Positions 12,848 through 21,880 of a stretch of DNA of 64,000 nt are shown one piece after another. Below the pieces are notes generated by a model. It was not told the DNA's origin, searched no databases, and was given only the letters and a program-made list of their open reading frames with translations. The DNA is from Cavia porcellus (taxonomy: Eukaryota; Chordata; Mammalia; Rodentia; Caviidae). A program made the position numbers and the translations under genes. Location: the NCBI RefSeq assembly GCF_034190915.1, contig NW_026947489.1, forward strand, positions 58,404,001 to 58,468,000, written 5' to 3'. The first letter of the stretch is position 1; each line of letters starts with the position of its first letter.

Positions 12848-13966
12848 CTTGATCTATTTTTAAAAATTTATTTTGAAGAGAATAAAACCAAATGAGAGAA
12901 AACAAAATGGGGTCAGTTAAAACAAAAGGATGAACATAGTACATGACATAAAGCCAAAATACAAGGTGATTAACAATGGTTACAATAATGCCTCTTGTTC
13001 AATCGAATTGCCCATATCATCAGGCATAATAAAATTGAACATAACAGCACAGAACAAAATCAATAAAAACAAAACATTGGAGACTTTATAGGACTTCAAA
13101 AGAAGATAACAGTCAAACCAGAATGGGTATCCTAGTGAATCTTATTGTCTTCAGAGTAGTTACCTATACCCTCAGACTTGATACTATCAAACAAAACAAA
13201 TTTGAATAAAATCAATCAAAACAAGAAAGCAATTGAACAAGACAGATTCAAACAAAATCAGCCAAAACAAGAGAGTGAAAGCAATACAGGACTTCAAATT
13301 AAGTTAATAGAAAATCAAAAATGGTTACCGTAGTATATTCTGCTATCTTTGGAATAGCTGTCCATGCCATCAAATTTAGCACAAGTAGACAAACTGGAGC
13401 AGAATAAAACCAAACTAAACAGAAGGATGAAAACAGTATGGGTTTCAAATCATGATACAAGATTACCAATGTCCACTGCCTTTCTGTTTTAGACATTCCT
13501 CCCCTTTCACTTTCCCAGGATACATTGTACATTTTGTATTCCACTAACTCCTTTAGTGTTTAGATTAGGAAGGCAACCTGCTATTTACCTAAGTGATTCT
13601 GAACCTTTTTACCCGTGAACATGATCTCAAGTTGTATCCATTTAACTACAAGAGCCTCAAGGTGTTCCTACCTTATAGCTGAGTAGTTCTCCACTACATA
13701 AAAGTGTCATGTCTTTCCAACCAATCTGCAGCTGATAGGTGAGCTACCCCGACTTTTTTTCTGGTTCCCTGTCACATAGAGCATTATTTTCTCATCTTTG
13801 ACTTTCAGTCCGTAAAAACTCTTTCAGGTTCATTACATTTCTTATATATAACATCTTGATGGACCCTATCTCCTGATCCACTCTAGCTGTGTTTCTTTTT
13901 ATTAGTGTATTGAGGCTATCCATGTTCGCGATTATGGCCAACCTTCCCAGACTCATCTCTGCTATG

Positions 13967-15085
13967 CTATTTTTCTGCCATTGGTTTGTCTACTTTCCCC
14001 TTCATTCCACTGTCTGCCCTATTCAGTGATCTCCCTCTGCCACTGTTCCTGAAACCATGGTCTTTTTTCTCTCTCTCTAGAATGTCCTTTAGTATTTTTT
14101 GTAGGGTTGGATTGGTGGTCATGAACTCCCCCAGTTTCTCTTTGTCATGGAAGCATCTTGTTTCACTATTAATTTTGAGAGATAGTTTTTCAGGGTACAT
14201 CAATCTGGGTTGGAGGTTATTTTCTTTCAGGGCTTGGAATATTTCACTCCAAGCTCTTCTTGATTTGATGGTTTGTATCGAGAAGTCTGTCATGATTCTG
14301 ATGGATTTTCCTTTATAGGTGATCTGTTTCTTTTCTCTGATAGCTTTTAATATTCTGTTCTAGAGTTGAATTTTTGGGATCTTGATTATTATATATCTGG
14401 GTGTAGATCTATTTTGGTTGTAGCTGGCTGGAGTTCTATATGCCGCATATATCTGAATATCATTTTCTTTTCCTATACTTAGGAAGTTTTCTTTAATTAT
14501 TTCTGCATGTAGTCTTTGTATTTCATTTGTGTTTACCCCTGCTTCTTCATTCACATTTTTTATTCTTAATTTATAGATCCTCTTGTCATCTTCTAGCCTT
14601 TGTATTGTTACTTCCTGGTTCCTTGTTATTTTTAAGAGATCTTTCCTTTTGGGATCACAAATTGAAAACCTGTTTTCAAGGTTTGATAGTCTATCTTTAG
14701 TTTCTTTCAAGTGGTTTTACTAGCTTTCAATGGAGTTTTTAATTTCCTGATAGTCTTTTTGAATCTGTTTCATGTATTCTAAATTTTTTATATTCTTAAT
14801 TGAAGGTTTCCCTCCTTTTCCTATGTTCCTCTTTTCTTCGATCTGTGTCTTCTTGAGAGGTGCTTAGCATTTCTTTTATTATTTTTCTTATATCTTCTTT
14901 TACTTGTATTAATATTTTTGTTTTAAGTTCTTTTATAGTTTCATAAAGTTTTTCTTTATTTCAGTTGCTGTTCCTTCAGAAACTGCAGGTGTGCAACTCC
15001 TGATCTCTTCTGTGTTTACCTCTCCTGGACTAGTACTGCTTGGGTTGGAGACTGGAGACTGTCTTTTGCTTCTTCCTTTTGTCAT
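13967..15085 (-). pseudogene. L1 ORF1 pseudogene in HAL1-like copy 1
   Basis: ORF1p is the RNA-binding chaperone of L1 ribonucleoprotein particles. The start chosen is the ATG giving MTKGRSKRQ, which aligns with the start of ORF1 at 59198. The N-terminal third is low complexity. A coiled-coil-like section follows (LSNLENRFSICD, then TIQRLEDDKRIYKLRI). The RRM part includes KENFLSIGKENDIQIYAAYR and RTPASYNQNRSTPRYIIIKI. The C-terminal domain includes KSRRAWSEIFQALKENNLQP and FMTTNPTLQKILKDIL. The total of about 373 codons fits rodent ORF1p. It is broken by an in-frame TAG at 14360-14362 and by compensating frameshifts between about 14940 and 14710. The C-terminal half is still open, so decay is modest. 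Confidence 0.8.
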
Positions 15086-15246
15086 GTTCTTGGTTTCTTC
15101 CAGACAAGTGGATAGTGGGGTCCTGAGCACTTCCTGCATTGTTTATAATTACTCTGAAGCATGCTGGCTAGGGATTGCTGCTTGCCTCAATGTTGTGGTG
15201 ACTACTGATGTATAGTCAGGGATGTGACAGGCTGGCCCTCCCTTCT

Positions 15247-15645
15247 TTTTTTAAATTTTATTTTAAAGAGAATAAAACAAAAGAGGACAGAACAAAGCAG
15301 ATCATAACAGAACAATGTAAGCAACACAGCATTTCACAACAAGACAACTGGATATTAACAGTAGCTACCATAATGTCTCTTTCTTTGAAATAATTGAGCA
15401 TACCTTCACATACAATAATATCAAACATCACAAAATACTATAAAATCATTCAAGAGAATGAAAGTATTATAGGACATTCAGAGACAAATAATAGAAAATG
15501 AACAATGGCTACTATAATATCATTTTCCATAAAAAATTTGTTTATACTATCACACATATTAAAATCCAATAAGACACAACATGATAGAATCAATGGAAAT
15601 GGAAGAACAAAAGCATGGTAGGACTTCAAAGCAAAATGATATCAT
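15247..15645 (-). mobile_element. Nested 3'UTR-only insertion of the HAL1-like family
   Basis: An AT-rich segment interrupts the 5'UTR of the surrounding element. In minus orientation it ends 'ttctctttaaaataaaat' plus an A-rich tail, like the 3' end of copies 1 and 2. It is flanked by near-identical duplications, CTGGCCCTCCCTTCT at 15232-15246 and CTGGCCTCTCCCTTCT at 15646-15661. It is therefore a 5'-truncated insertion of the same 3'UTR family, younger than its host element. Confidence 0.8.
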
Positions 15646-16288
15646 CTGGCCTCTCCCTTCTGAGCTGGTTAACCTCTAGGAGTCTTCACCACATTAGTGT
15701 ATGTGGCGCGGGCAGGATTGGTTAGGGATAGCTTTAGGGAAACCTTGGCTTTGGCTATTGGATTGTGCACAGGGACAGAACTCAGCCCAAGCAATTCTCA
15801 CCAATCTGCTCTGTGCCTGAAGTGGCTGAATGAAGCCAGCTGCAGTTCTGGTTCTGGGCTTATCCTGCCAGACTCCAAAATGGCGCCCAGCCAATCACCC
15901 ACTCCTGTAGGAGGACTGAGTCCCCCACACTCACCATGAGCCAGGGCAGTTCTCCAGTCTGCTGCTCCCCTCTGTGACAGCATCTTCCTGCTGAGGCCTT
16001 CAGACTTGCCAGTGCCCAACCTCACTGTAACTGTGTGTCCCCAGATTCCAGAGGCATTTCGCACAGAGTGGGACTGGCTCTGGTGAGAGAGTGTTTGGCT
16101 ACTGCTTTCTGTTTAAGTTTTCCTTCTCCTTTCTTTCTTTTTTTTAACTTTAGTTTCATTCTGAGTCAAGAGGATTCATTTCTTTCTTTCTGATCTTTTC
16201 CAGAATGCTATATTCTAGCATCTGGGCTGTTTCTCTCAGAGAGGCTTTTTACTTTGCTGCTTATTGTTCTGCCATCTTCCCAGAATCC

Positions 16289-16603
16289 TGTATGGTTTGA
16301 CCTAAACTGTTCCCCCAAAGTCTTGTGTTTGAAAGATGACTGGATCATGGGGTGCTATGCCTGCGGTTAGGAAGTGGGCGTGGTTGGAGGTGAGTCATGG
16401 CATGACCTAGAAGGCTGTGCTATTGTCCCTGGCTCCTCCTTTCTCTTTCTGCTTCCTGACTGCATGAGGTGAGCAGCTCTCTCTACCCAGGTCCTTCCAC
16501 TGTGCTGACCATGGGATGAAACTGTAAGCCAAAATAAATCTTTCCTCTTTATACCCATAGTGTTAAGTATTATGTCCCAGTGACCAGAAATTACCCAAGA
16601 CAG
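16289..16603 (+). mobile_element. MaLR-type solo LTR
   Basis: It starts 'tgtatggtttgacc', has 'actggatcatggggtgctat' in the middle, AATAAA at 16533-16538, and ends near 'ttacccaagaca'. The layout matches the LTR at 10133-10477. Its left edge abuts the 5' end of the L1 derivative, which may explain why no matching 5-bp duplication is seen. Confidence 0.65.
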
Positions 16604-16829
16604 TTACCTAAGAAGGGCAGGGAATCATAGACCACTAGGATCAGAGAGCCATGAAAGAATCCCTGGACCTTTTCTTCATGGAGAGAGTGTCCACTGAGTG
16701 CCAGATACTATAGCGAGTATTTTCCTGTATCTAAATCAGCATTTACATTTTGTAAACACACACCTGTATCAATATTACACTGGATTATCACTACAGACCT
16801 GTGATCAAGATATGGAAGATATTATTGTT

Positions 16830-18783
16830 TTTATTTATAATAAGTTTATTTTTAAAAAGCAAAACAGAAAAAAGGGTAGAAATAATACAGAATTAAAAAG
16901 AACAGTAAGAAATCACGAGTTAATATATTGCACATTGTTGTCTTAGAAGTAGTTGCTTACGTTACAAAATCAAATCATAAAAAATGAACAGATAATCAAA
17001 CAATGGAAGCAAAAACTATTATTTTTGATTAACAGAGAATTAGTAGTATGGTTGTCTATCCTGCACACTTAAACATATCTATATTATATGTGCAGACAAA
17101 TTGTTCTTTTGAGCAATTTCTTTCCCATTCATTATTACAATATCCATTGTACATTTTGGATCTGATTATTCTTTCAGTTTATTATTATTATTATTTATTT
17201 TTTATACTAGAAAGACAAAAGATATTTACAAATGTGAGTCTGATTTATTTCACTTATGAGTTACAGTCTCAAGTTGGATAAAACTGACATTTACTGTTTC
17301 AATTTTGTCATGTCATTTTCTTGCTATTGGCTTTCTGATTTTCTTCCTTGTTTAGTTGTTGCTTGCTCTGTCAGGTGGTTTCTTTCTGTTGTTCTAGGAA
17401 CTGTAGTCATTTTTATCCCTCTCTAGTATATATTTCAGTACTCTTTCTTGTTGGACATGAATTTCTTAATTTGTTCTTTGTCATGGAGGTATTTTATTTC
17501 TCCATTAAGTTTCAAAGAAATTTTTCAGGGTACATCAATATGAGGTGAAAGTTGTTTTCTTTCAGCGCTTGAAACACTTCAAGCTCATCTTAACTTGAAG
17601 GTTTGTGCTGAAAAGTCTGCTGTGATTCTAATGGGATTTTCTTGATAGGTGAGTTGTATCTTTTTTTCTAACAGTTTTAGTTTTCTGTTTTTATGCTGGA
17701 TTTCTAGGATCTTAATTATTATATGTCTGGATATAGATTTGGCTGTAACTGTTTGGTGCTCTATATGCCTCCCTTATCTGTATATTAGATTCTTTCCCCA
17801 TGTTTGGAAAATTTTCTGCTACGACTTCAGTGAATATTTTAGTTATGTCATTTGCATTGACTTCTGCATCTTCACTGATGCCTATTAATCTTATAATGTT
17901 TCTCTTTGCATCATTTGAAGCTGTTGACTTGTCATTTCATGCTGCCTTCTTAATTTTAAAAGTTCTTTCCCTTCATGACCACTAGCTATGATCCTGTCTT
18001 CAAGGTTCAAAATGCTATCAGTTTCATTCAAACAGTTTTACCAGCTTTCAGTAGAATATTTTATTTCTCAGATATCTCCTTGAATTTGTTTCATGTGTTA
18101 TATTTCTTTTCTATATTGTTCACTCAAGGTTTCTATCATTTTCCCATGCTTCTGTACTTCTTTTTTATGTTTGCTTTCTCTAGCTATGTTGAGCAACTCC
18201 TTTATTAAGGTTGCCATTTCTATCTTTATGTGAGAGAGTATTTCTAATCTGATTTCCTCTATAGCCTCATGGATTTGTTTGTTTATTTCACTTGCTGTCT
18301 TTTCAGAAATTTCAGGTGTATCGCTACCGATATCCTCTATTTAAATGTTTCCTTTACTTGTTCCTGATGGACTGGACATTTGAGATTGCATTTTGCTTTT
18401 TTATTTTGTCATTTTTACTTCTTAGGTTAATATTTCGGTCTTTTCAACCCCACAAGTCTCAACTGTTGGTCATGTGTGTTTTAGGGTCCTACTGTGTGGT
18501 TGATGCTTGTCCAATTGCTGGGTCCCACAATGAAGGGGCAAGCCAGTCACCTGAATTCTTCCTGCTGGGCTGTTGGGTGAGTCCTCTATTCTTAGTTCCT
18601 GCTGTTACTATGTCTTCAGGTTGTTCCAAGACATCCTTTTCTGGAGGAAAAGTGACAGAGGATGGAGGACTGAGCATTAGATGTCTGGGGAGATGGGAAG
18701 ATGGGGCCACTGGCCCATTCCCGTTACCACACTTGCCCTGTCTATCCCTTAACTGATGACCAAAAGAGCTACTCTTTGATCAT
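16830..18783 (-). mobile_element. ORF2-deleted L1 with the standard L1 3'UTR
   Basis: In minus orientation a 5'UTR part (about 18760-18310, similar to 44.58-44.85 kb) leads into ORF1 remnants (about 18310-17340) and then, at about 17283, straight into the last ORF2 codons and 3'UTR. The deletion differs from that in the HAL1-like pair because the ORF2 stub is also gone. The 3'UTR (16830-17050) contains 'gattaacagagaattagtag', shared with the long L1 at 39.4 kb and the fragment at 52.9 kb. It therefore belongs to the ordinary L1 3'-end family. Flanks near 16827 and 18784 look alike (TGTTTTTATTTATAA and TGTTTTATTTTATAA), a possible target duplication. Confidence 0.65.
17340..18310 (-). pseudogene. 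L1 ORF1 pseudogene (ORF2-deleted L1)
   Basis: Nucleotide landmarks in plus orientation match the ORF1 region of the L1 at 39-45 kb: 'ttcagtactctttcttg' near 17433, 'ttctttgtcatggaggtat' near 17473, 'ttttcagggtacatcaat' near 17521 and 'gatcttaattattatatgtc' near 17708. Many indels leave no frame of useful length, so the reading frame is more decayed than in the ORF1-only copies. The 5' limit is approximate. Confidence 0.65.
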
Positions 18784-18789
18784 GTTTTA

Positions 18790-19385
18790 TTTTATAAATT
18801 TCTTGTTGTCTTTGAAGTTAATGTTGGATTATCATCAATTTCTGATCACTTAGGGATACAACTGTGTCTTCTTTTCATATATTTATATACCTGTCTACCT
18901 GCTTTTATTCCTGAGTCAGGGACTGTGTCTGCCTTGTACCTAGTTGTGTGTTTTAAGACTGCACCCCAGCTTCTTCTTCTGCTTCTCTTTTTCCAGTTTT
19001 CTGCACTGTGAGGAAAGGCTATAGAGCTGACCCATGAGGAACTGGAGCTCCTCATGCTGGAGTTTGATGGATTGCTGTGGAAATCTCATCCCTTCCTGAG
19101 TGGCTGGGTGGTGGATGTCAGCTCTGCATTTTTCGTGCTCCAGTTATGTCCTCTGTCCACCTGATCAGGGATAGATTGCTGATCATCATGACTGCAGACA
19201 AAAGTGTATGAGGTGGAGGTGGTGTGACTCCTTATGATGTGTTAAAGTAAATGAGAGATTTTTTTCATCTTAGGGATATTGTTAGCTTTCACTTTAAAAT
19301 CAGAATGAGCTGGATTTTGGTCATGGTTCTGCCTCTGACTAGATATGTATGTGACTAGCTAGGCCAGGCATTGGCTTAGCCAGAG
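18790..19385. other. Unique non-coding sequence
   Basis: No repeat or gene is recognisable between the L1 block and the old repeat that follows. Confidence 0.4.
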
Positions 19386-19712
19386 CTCTGTAAAGAACAA
19401 AACTAACAGAATAGACAGAGATGCATGAGAAATTTATGGTAGGAAAGGGCTCCCATAATTATGGAGGCTGAGAAGCTCCATGATTGCTGCTCTGACAGCT
19501 GTAAATGTAAGACCAAGAAAGTTGGTGATGCAGTTCTCTCTGAGTCTGAAGCCCTGAGGGCCAAGGGATTGGGGCAGAAAGCTGTTGATTTGAGGCTCAG
19601 AATCTACAGCCTTGGAACCAGGTGCACCAATGTCTGAAGCCAGAGGACATAGATGTCTGAGTTTATGGGAAGAGAGAGGGAGAGGGGAGGTTGGAGTGGG
19701 AAGGGGAGGGGA

Positions 19713-19774
<62 letters not shown>

Positions 19775-19811
19775 CAGAGAGAGACAAAGAGAAGGGAGAG
19801 AGAGTGAGAGT

Positions 19812-19854
<43 letters not shown>

Positions 19855-19975
19855 CTTGCCTTTTTGTTCTTCTGGGGATGTTGATGAGTCTGATGATTTC
19901 CACTTTAGGGGAAGCAGATCTTCTTTACTCCTGCCAGTCAGTTTGCTATAGAAAAGTGATCATCAGAGGTACTTA
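19386..19975 (+). repeat. Old interspersed repeat, second copy, with GA tract
   Basis: This has the same word order as 4851-5480: 'agctctgtaaagaac', 'taattatggaggctgagaag', 'gagtctgaagccctgagg', then a long GA tract, 'ttgcctttttgttcttctgg' and 'gcagatcttctttactc'. The family is not named with certainty. As in the other copy, a purine dinucleotide expansion occupies the centre. It is non-coding. Confidence 0.5.
19718..19852. repeat. (GA)n purine tract
   Basis: About 130 bp of nearly pure GA, interrupted by short 'cagagaca', 'caaagagaagg' and 'gtgagagtgaga' segments. It is a homopurine run on the plus strand, so it is capable of H-DNA (triplex). The frames through it encode only RE/ER or SL repeats and are artefacts. 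Confidence 0.96.
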
Positions 19976-20100
19976 GTATTTTATGGCCTTGTCCATCATT
20001 TATATAGACAGGATAAAGACCTGCACCTCTGAGGACACTGAAAGAAGAAATAGTTACATCTACAAGGCATCCAGGGATAGCACAGGGTATATGATAGCCT

Positions 20101-20172
20101 TTTTTTTTTCAGTGCTAGTGATTGAACCCAGGGCCTTTGGACTGAGTGACATCAACAGTTCTATTTTTATTT

Positions 20173-20174
<2 letters not shown>
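20101..20174 (-). mobile_element. ID half of a split ID-B1 SINE
   Basis: An antisense tRNA-derived (ID-type) unit: a T run, 'gtgctagtgattgaaccca', then 'actgagtgacatcaac' where intact copies read 'actgagctaaatcccc'. The B1 half continues at 20866. The element was split by the insertion at 20175-20865. Its last 14 bases are the left copy of that insertion's target duplication. Confidence 0.75.

Positions 20175-20175
<1 letters not shown>

Positions 20176-20222
<47 letters not shown>
20176..20222. repeat. (TA)n microsatellite at element 3' end
   Basis: About 22 TA units sit where the A-rich tail of the minus-strand composite element would be. It has probably grown from the tail. Confidence 0.95.
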
Positions 20223-20225
<3 letters not shown>

Positions 20226-20654
20226 AATTTTATTTTGAAAGTGGTAAAATACAACAGAACAAGATAGAATAAAGCCAACTAAGATCATATAATGAAATTG
20301 GTACAGAACTTTACAGCAGGTTAACAGTAATAGGTATCACAGTATATTTTGTTATCTTTATAATAGTTGTTCTTTCAATCACGTATATCAAAATGAGATG
20401 AAATACAGAACATTATAGAACTCATCAAAACAGAATATTGAATAGAGCAGTACCATTAATCAGAATAGAGCAAAACAGTAATAAAAATATTTGCCTTCAA
20501 AGAGATGGTAGAAGGAAATCTCCCTTATTTGCTATGGTCAACCTCCCAGGAGATGCTCAGATTTCTGGTTCCCATTTGCTAATGGGGGGATGAGAGAAGC
20601 GGGGTAGGGGAAGTGGGATGTTTGATTCTAGGCCATGCACCAGTAGGTTCACTA

Positions 20655-20858
20655 TTGCTTAGCAGGGAGGCAGGCTGGTTGTTTGGTTTCACAGCATTCT
20701 AAGTTCCAACATGGCACAGATCTCAGGAGCTGCTGTTTGTTCTCCCCCTGCAAGGGCCGCAGTCTGCCATATCTCCGCTGCTTACCAGGGAGGGGAGGTG
20801 CGTACTTGGCTTCCCAGTGTCCTAAGTTCCAACATGGTGCGGCTCTCAGGAGCTGCTG
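20655..20858 (-). repeat. Two tandem monomers in head of composite element
   Basis: The segments 20655-20735 and 20778-20858 are similar along their length. Both end with 'ctcaggagctgctg' and contain 'taagttccaacatgg'. The offset is 123 bp. Tandem GC-rich monomers at the 5' end recall L1 promoter monomers, so a promoter role is plausible but inferred. Confidence 0.8.
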
Positions 20859-20865
20859 GAAGGCC

Positions 20866-20980
20866 CTATTTTTATTTTGAAACAAGATCTCATTAGCTTA
20901 CCCAGGCTGGGCTCAGACTTGAGATCTTCTTGCCTCAGCTATGGTAGTCTTTTAATTAAAGGCATGGTGATGACAATGAA
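20866..20980 (-). mobile_element. B1 half of the split ID-B1 SINE
   Basis: 'attttgaaacaagatctcat' followed by 'cccaggctgggctcagactt' and 'cttgcctcagctatggtag' is an antisense B1 body. Together with 20101-20174 it makes one dimeric ID-B1 SINE, the same arrangement as at 55181-55378. Confidence 0.72.
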
Positions 20981-21529
20981 GATGCAGAAAGAAGAAGAAA
21001 AGGAAGATAAGGAGAAGAAGGGGAAAGGGAGGAGAAGATGCTTTTTGAACTTGGGAAAGTTACCATCATTTTTGAGCCTCTGATCTCTGGTCAGTCGAAA
21101 GGAGTTACAGCAGTTTCCACTCTTGTTTGTGAATATAAGATGAAATAATCTCTAAAAAAGGATCTCAAAAGTGTGAAATGCTGTACTCTTGGAAGCATGA
21201 TTATTAAAGAAAAATATTACATGTCTGTATATCATATAGTGCTTTCACAGGAAGTCCTGTGGGACACAGTGATGCTTGTTGAAAACATTTGGGAAGTTAA
21301 CTGTAATATGATGCAAATCTAGCTGTAAGTACACACCTGAGGAGTAAATGGGGTTTGGATTTCTAAGTTCATACATGCGTGCCTGCCAACCCTAAACCCA
21401 TGAATACCACCACTGCAGCTGTGTGCCATCCTGCAAAGCAATCTTTTCCCTCCTGACCAGCTGTTTTAATCAGAGTGATAAAGCCAGATCAAAACTGTTT
21501 AAAATATATTATCATATTTTAAACCAAAA
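20981..21529. other. Unique non-coding sequence
   Basis: A purine-rich stretch at 20970-21040 (GAAGAAG-type), followed by ordinary unique DNA. No gene is seen. Confidence 0.4.
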
Positions 21530-21880
21530 TGACATCCAGGATTTGGAGGCAGTATACTGCTTTATTTTACACCAGTGGTCCTGGCCAGGTTCGCTCCCAA
21601 CAAAGAAAGCCAGGCCCCACACTCTGGTGGACTTTTATAGGCTTTGACAGGCCGGAGGCACAGAATCAGAAGTGCAGGTTTTTGATAGGGCAGGGCAGGA
21701 CCCATGACTTTGGGGAACAGGTGGGTTGAACAGAAACCGGAAGCACAGTGTCCAAAATGTGGGTGTGGATGAAGAACCTGGAAGTGAATTTCAGCATCTG
21801 TGAGCAATGACTGAGGAGGTCACATTACACGGGGCAGGTAGGAAAAATACAAATAGAATAGAAGGGGCTTTTCTGCTTTG
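21530..21880 (-). mobile_element. Endogenous retrovirus LTR, copy A
   Basis: On the minus strand this has TATAAAA (complement of 21633-21639), then AATAAA (complement of 21561-21566) 70 bp downstream, and a short end near 'ggatgtca'. It aligns over its whole length with the LTR at 25126-25481, with shared words 'cagcatctgtgagcaatgac' and 'gacccatgactttggg'. On the minus strand a purine run, CAGGGGGGAA, lies just upstream of where the homology begins. That is where a polypurine tract sits before a 3' LTR. No coding region is preserved. Confidence 0.72.

Larger units (their letters stand above)
12848..16287 (-). mobile_element. ORF1-only L1 derivative (HAL1-like), copy 1
   Basis: Reading the minus strand from 16287 the order is: a 5'UTR opening with 'gattctgggaagatggcag', which contains an AAGATGG word of the kind bound by YY1 at L1 starts; ORF1 (about 15085-13967); a short stub of ORF2 endonuclease sequence (about 13960-13741); then directly the last part of ORF2 and an AT-rich 3'UTR ending in AATAAA and an A-rich tail near 12850. 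About 3.5 kb of ORF2 is missing relative to the L1 at 39-45 kb. The junction lies at about 13740/13741. The same junction and layout recur at 58450-61872. The 5'UTR is split by a separate insertion (15247-15645). I could not find a convincing target duplication for this copy. Confidence 0.8.
20175..20865 (-). mobile_element. Short composite element: GC-rich head plus HAL1-like 3'UTR
   Basis: This is an independent insertion, flanked by the exact 14-bp duplication CTATTTTTATTTTG at 20161-20174 and 20866-20879. In minus orientation a GC-rich head (20865 to about 20510) joins an AT-rich tail (about 20505-20220) ending AATAAA, A-rich sequence and a (TA)n run. The tail aligns with the 3'UTR of HAL1-like copy 1; for example 'cagtatattttgttatcttt' matches 13329-13350 closely. 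The head has two 81-bp repeats 123 bp apart. No ORF1 or ORF2 sequence is present. It looks like a non-autonomous passenger using the L1-type 3' end. Confidence 0.75.

Noticed and set aside
12848..16287. Interpreting the AT-rich block at 15.25-15.65 kb as part of the L1 leader
   Set aside because: It has a 3'-end signature (AATAAA and an A-rich tail) and its own target duplication, so it is a separate nested insertion.
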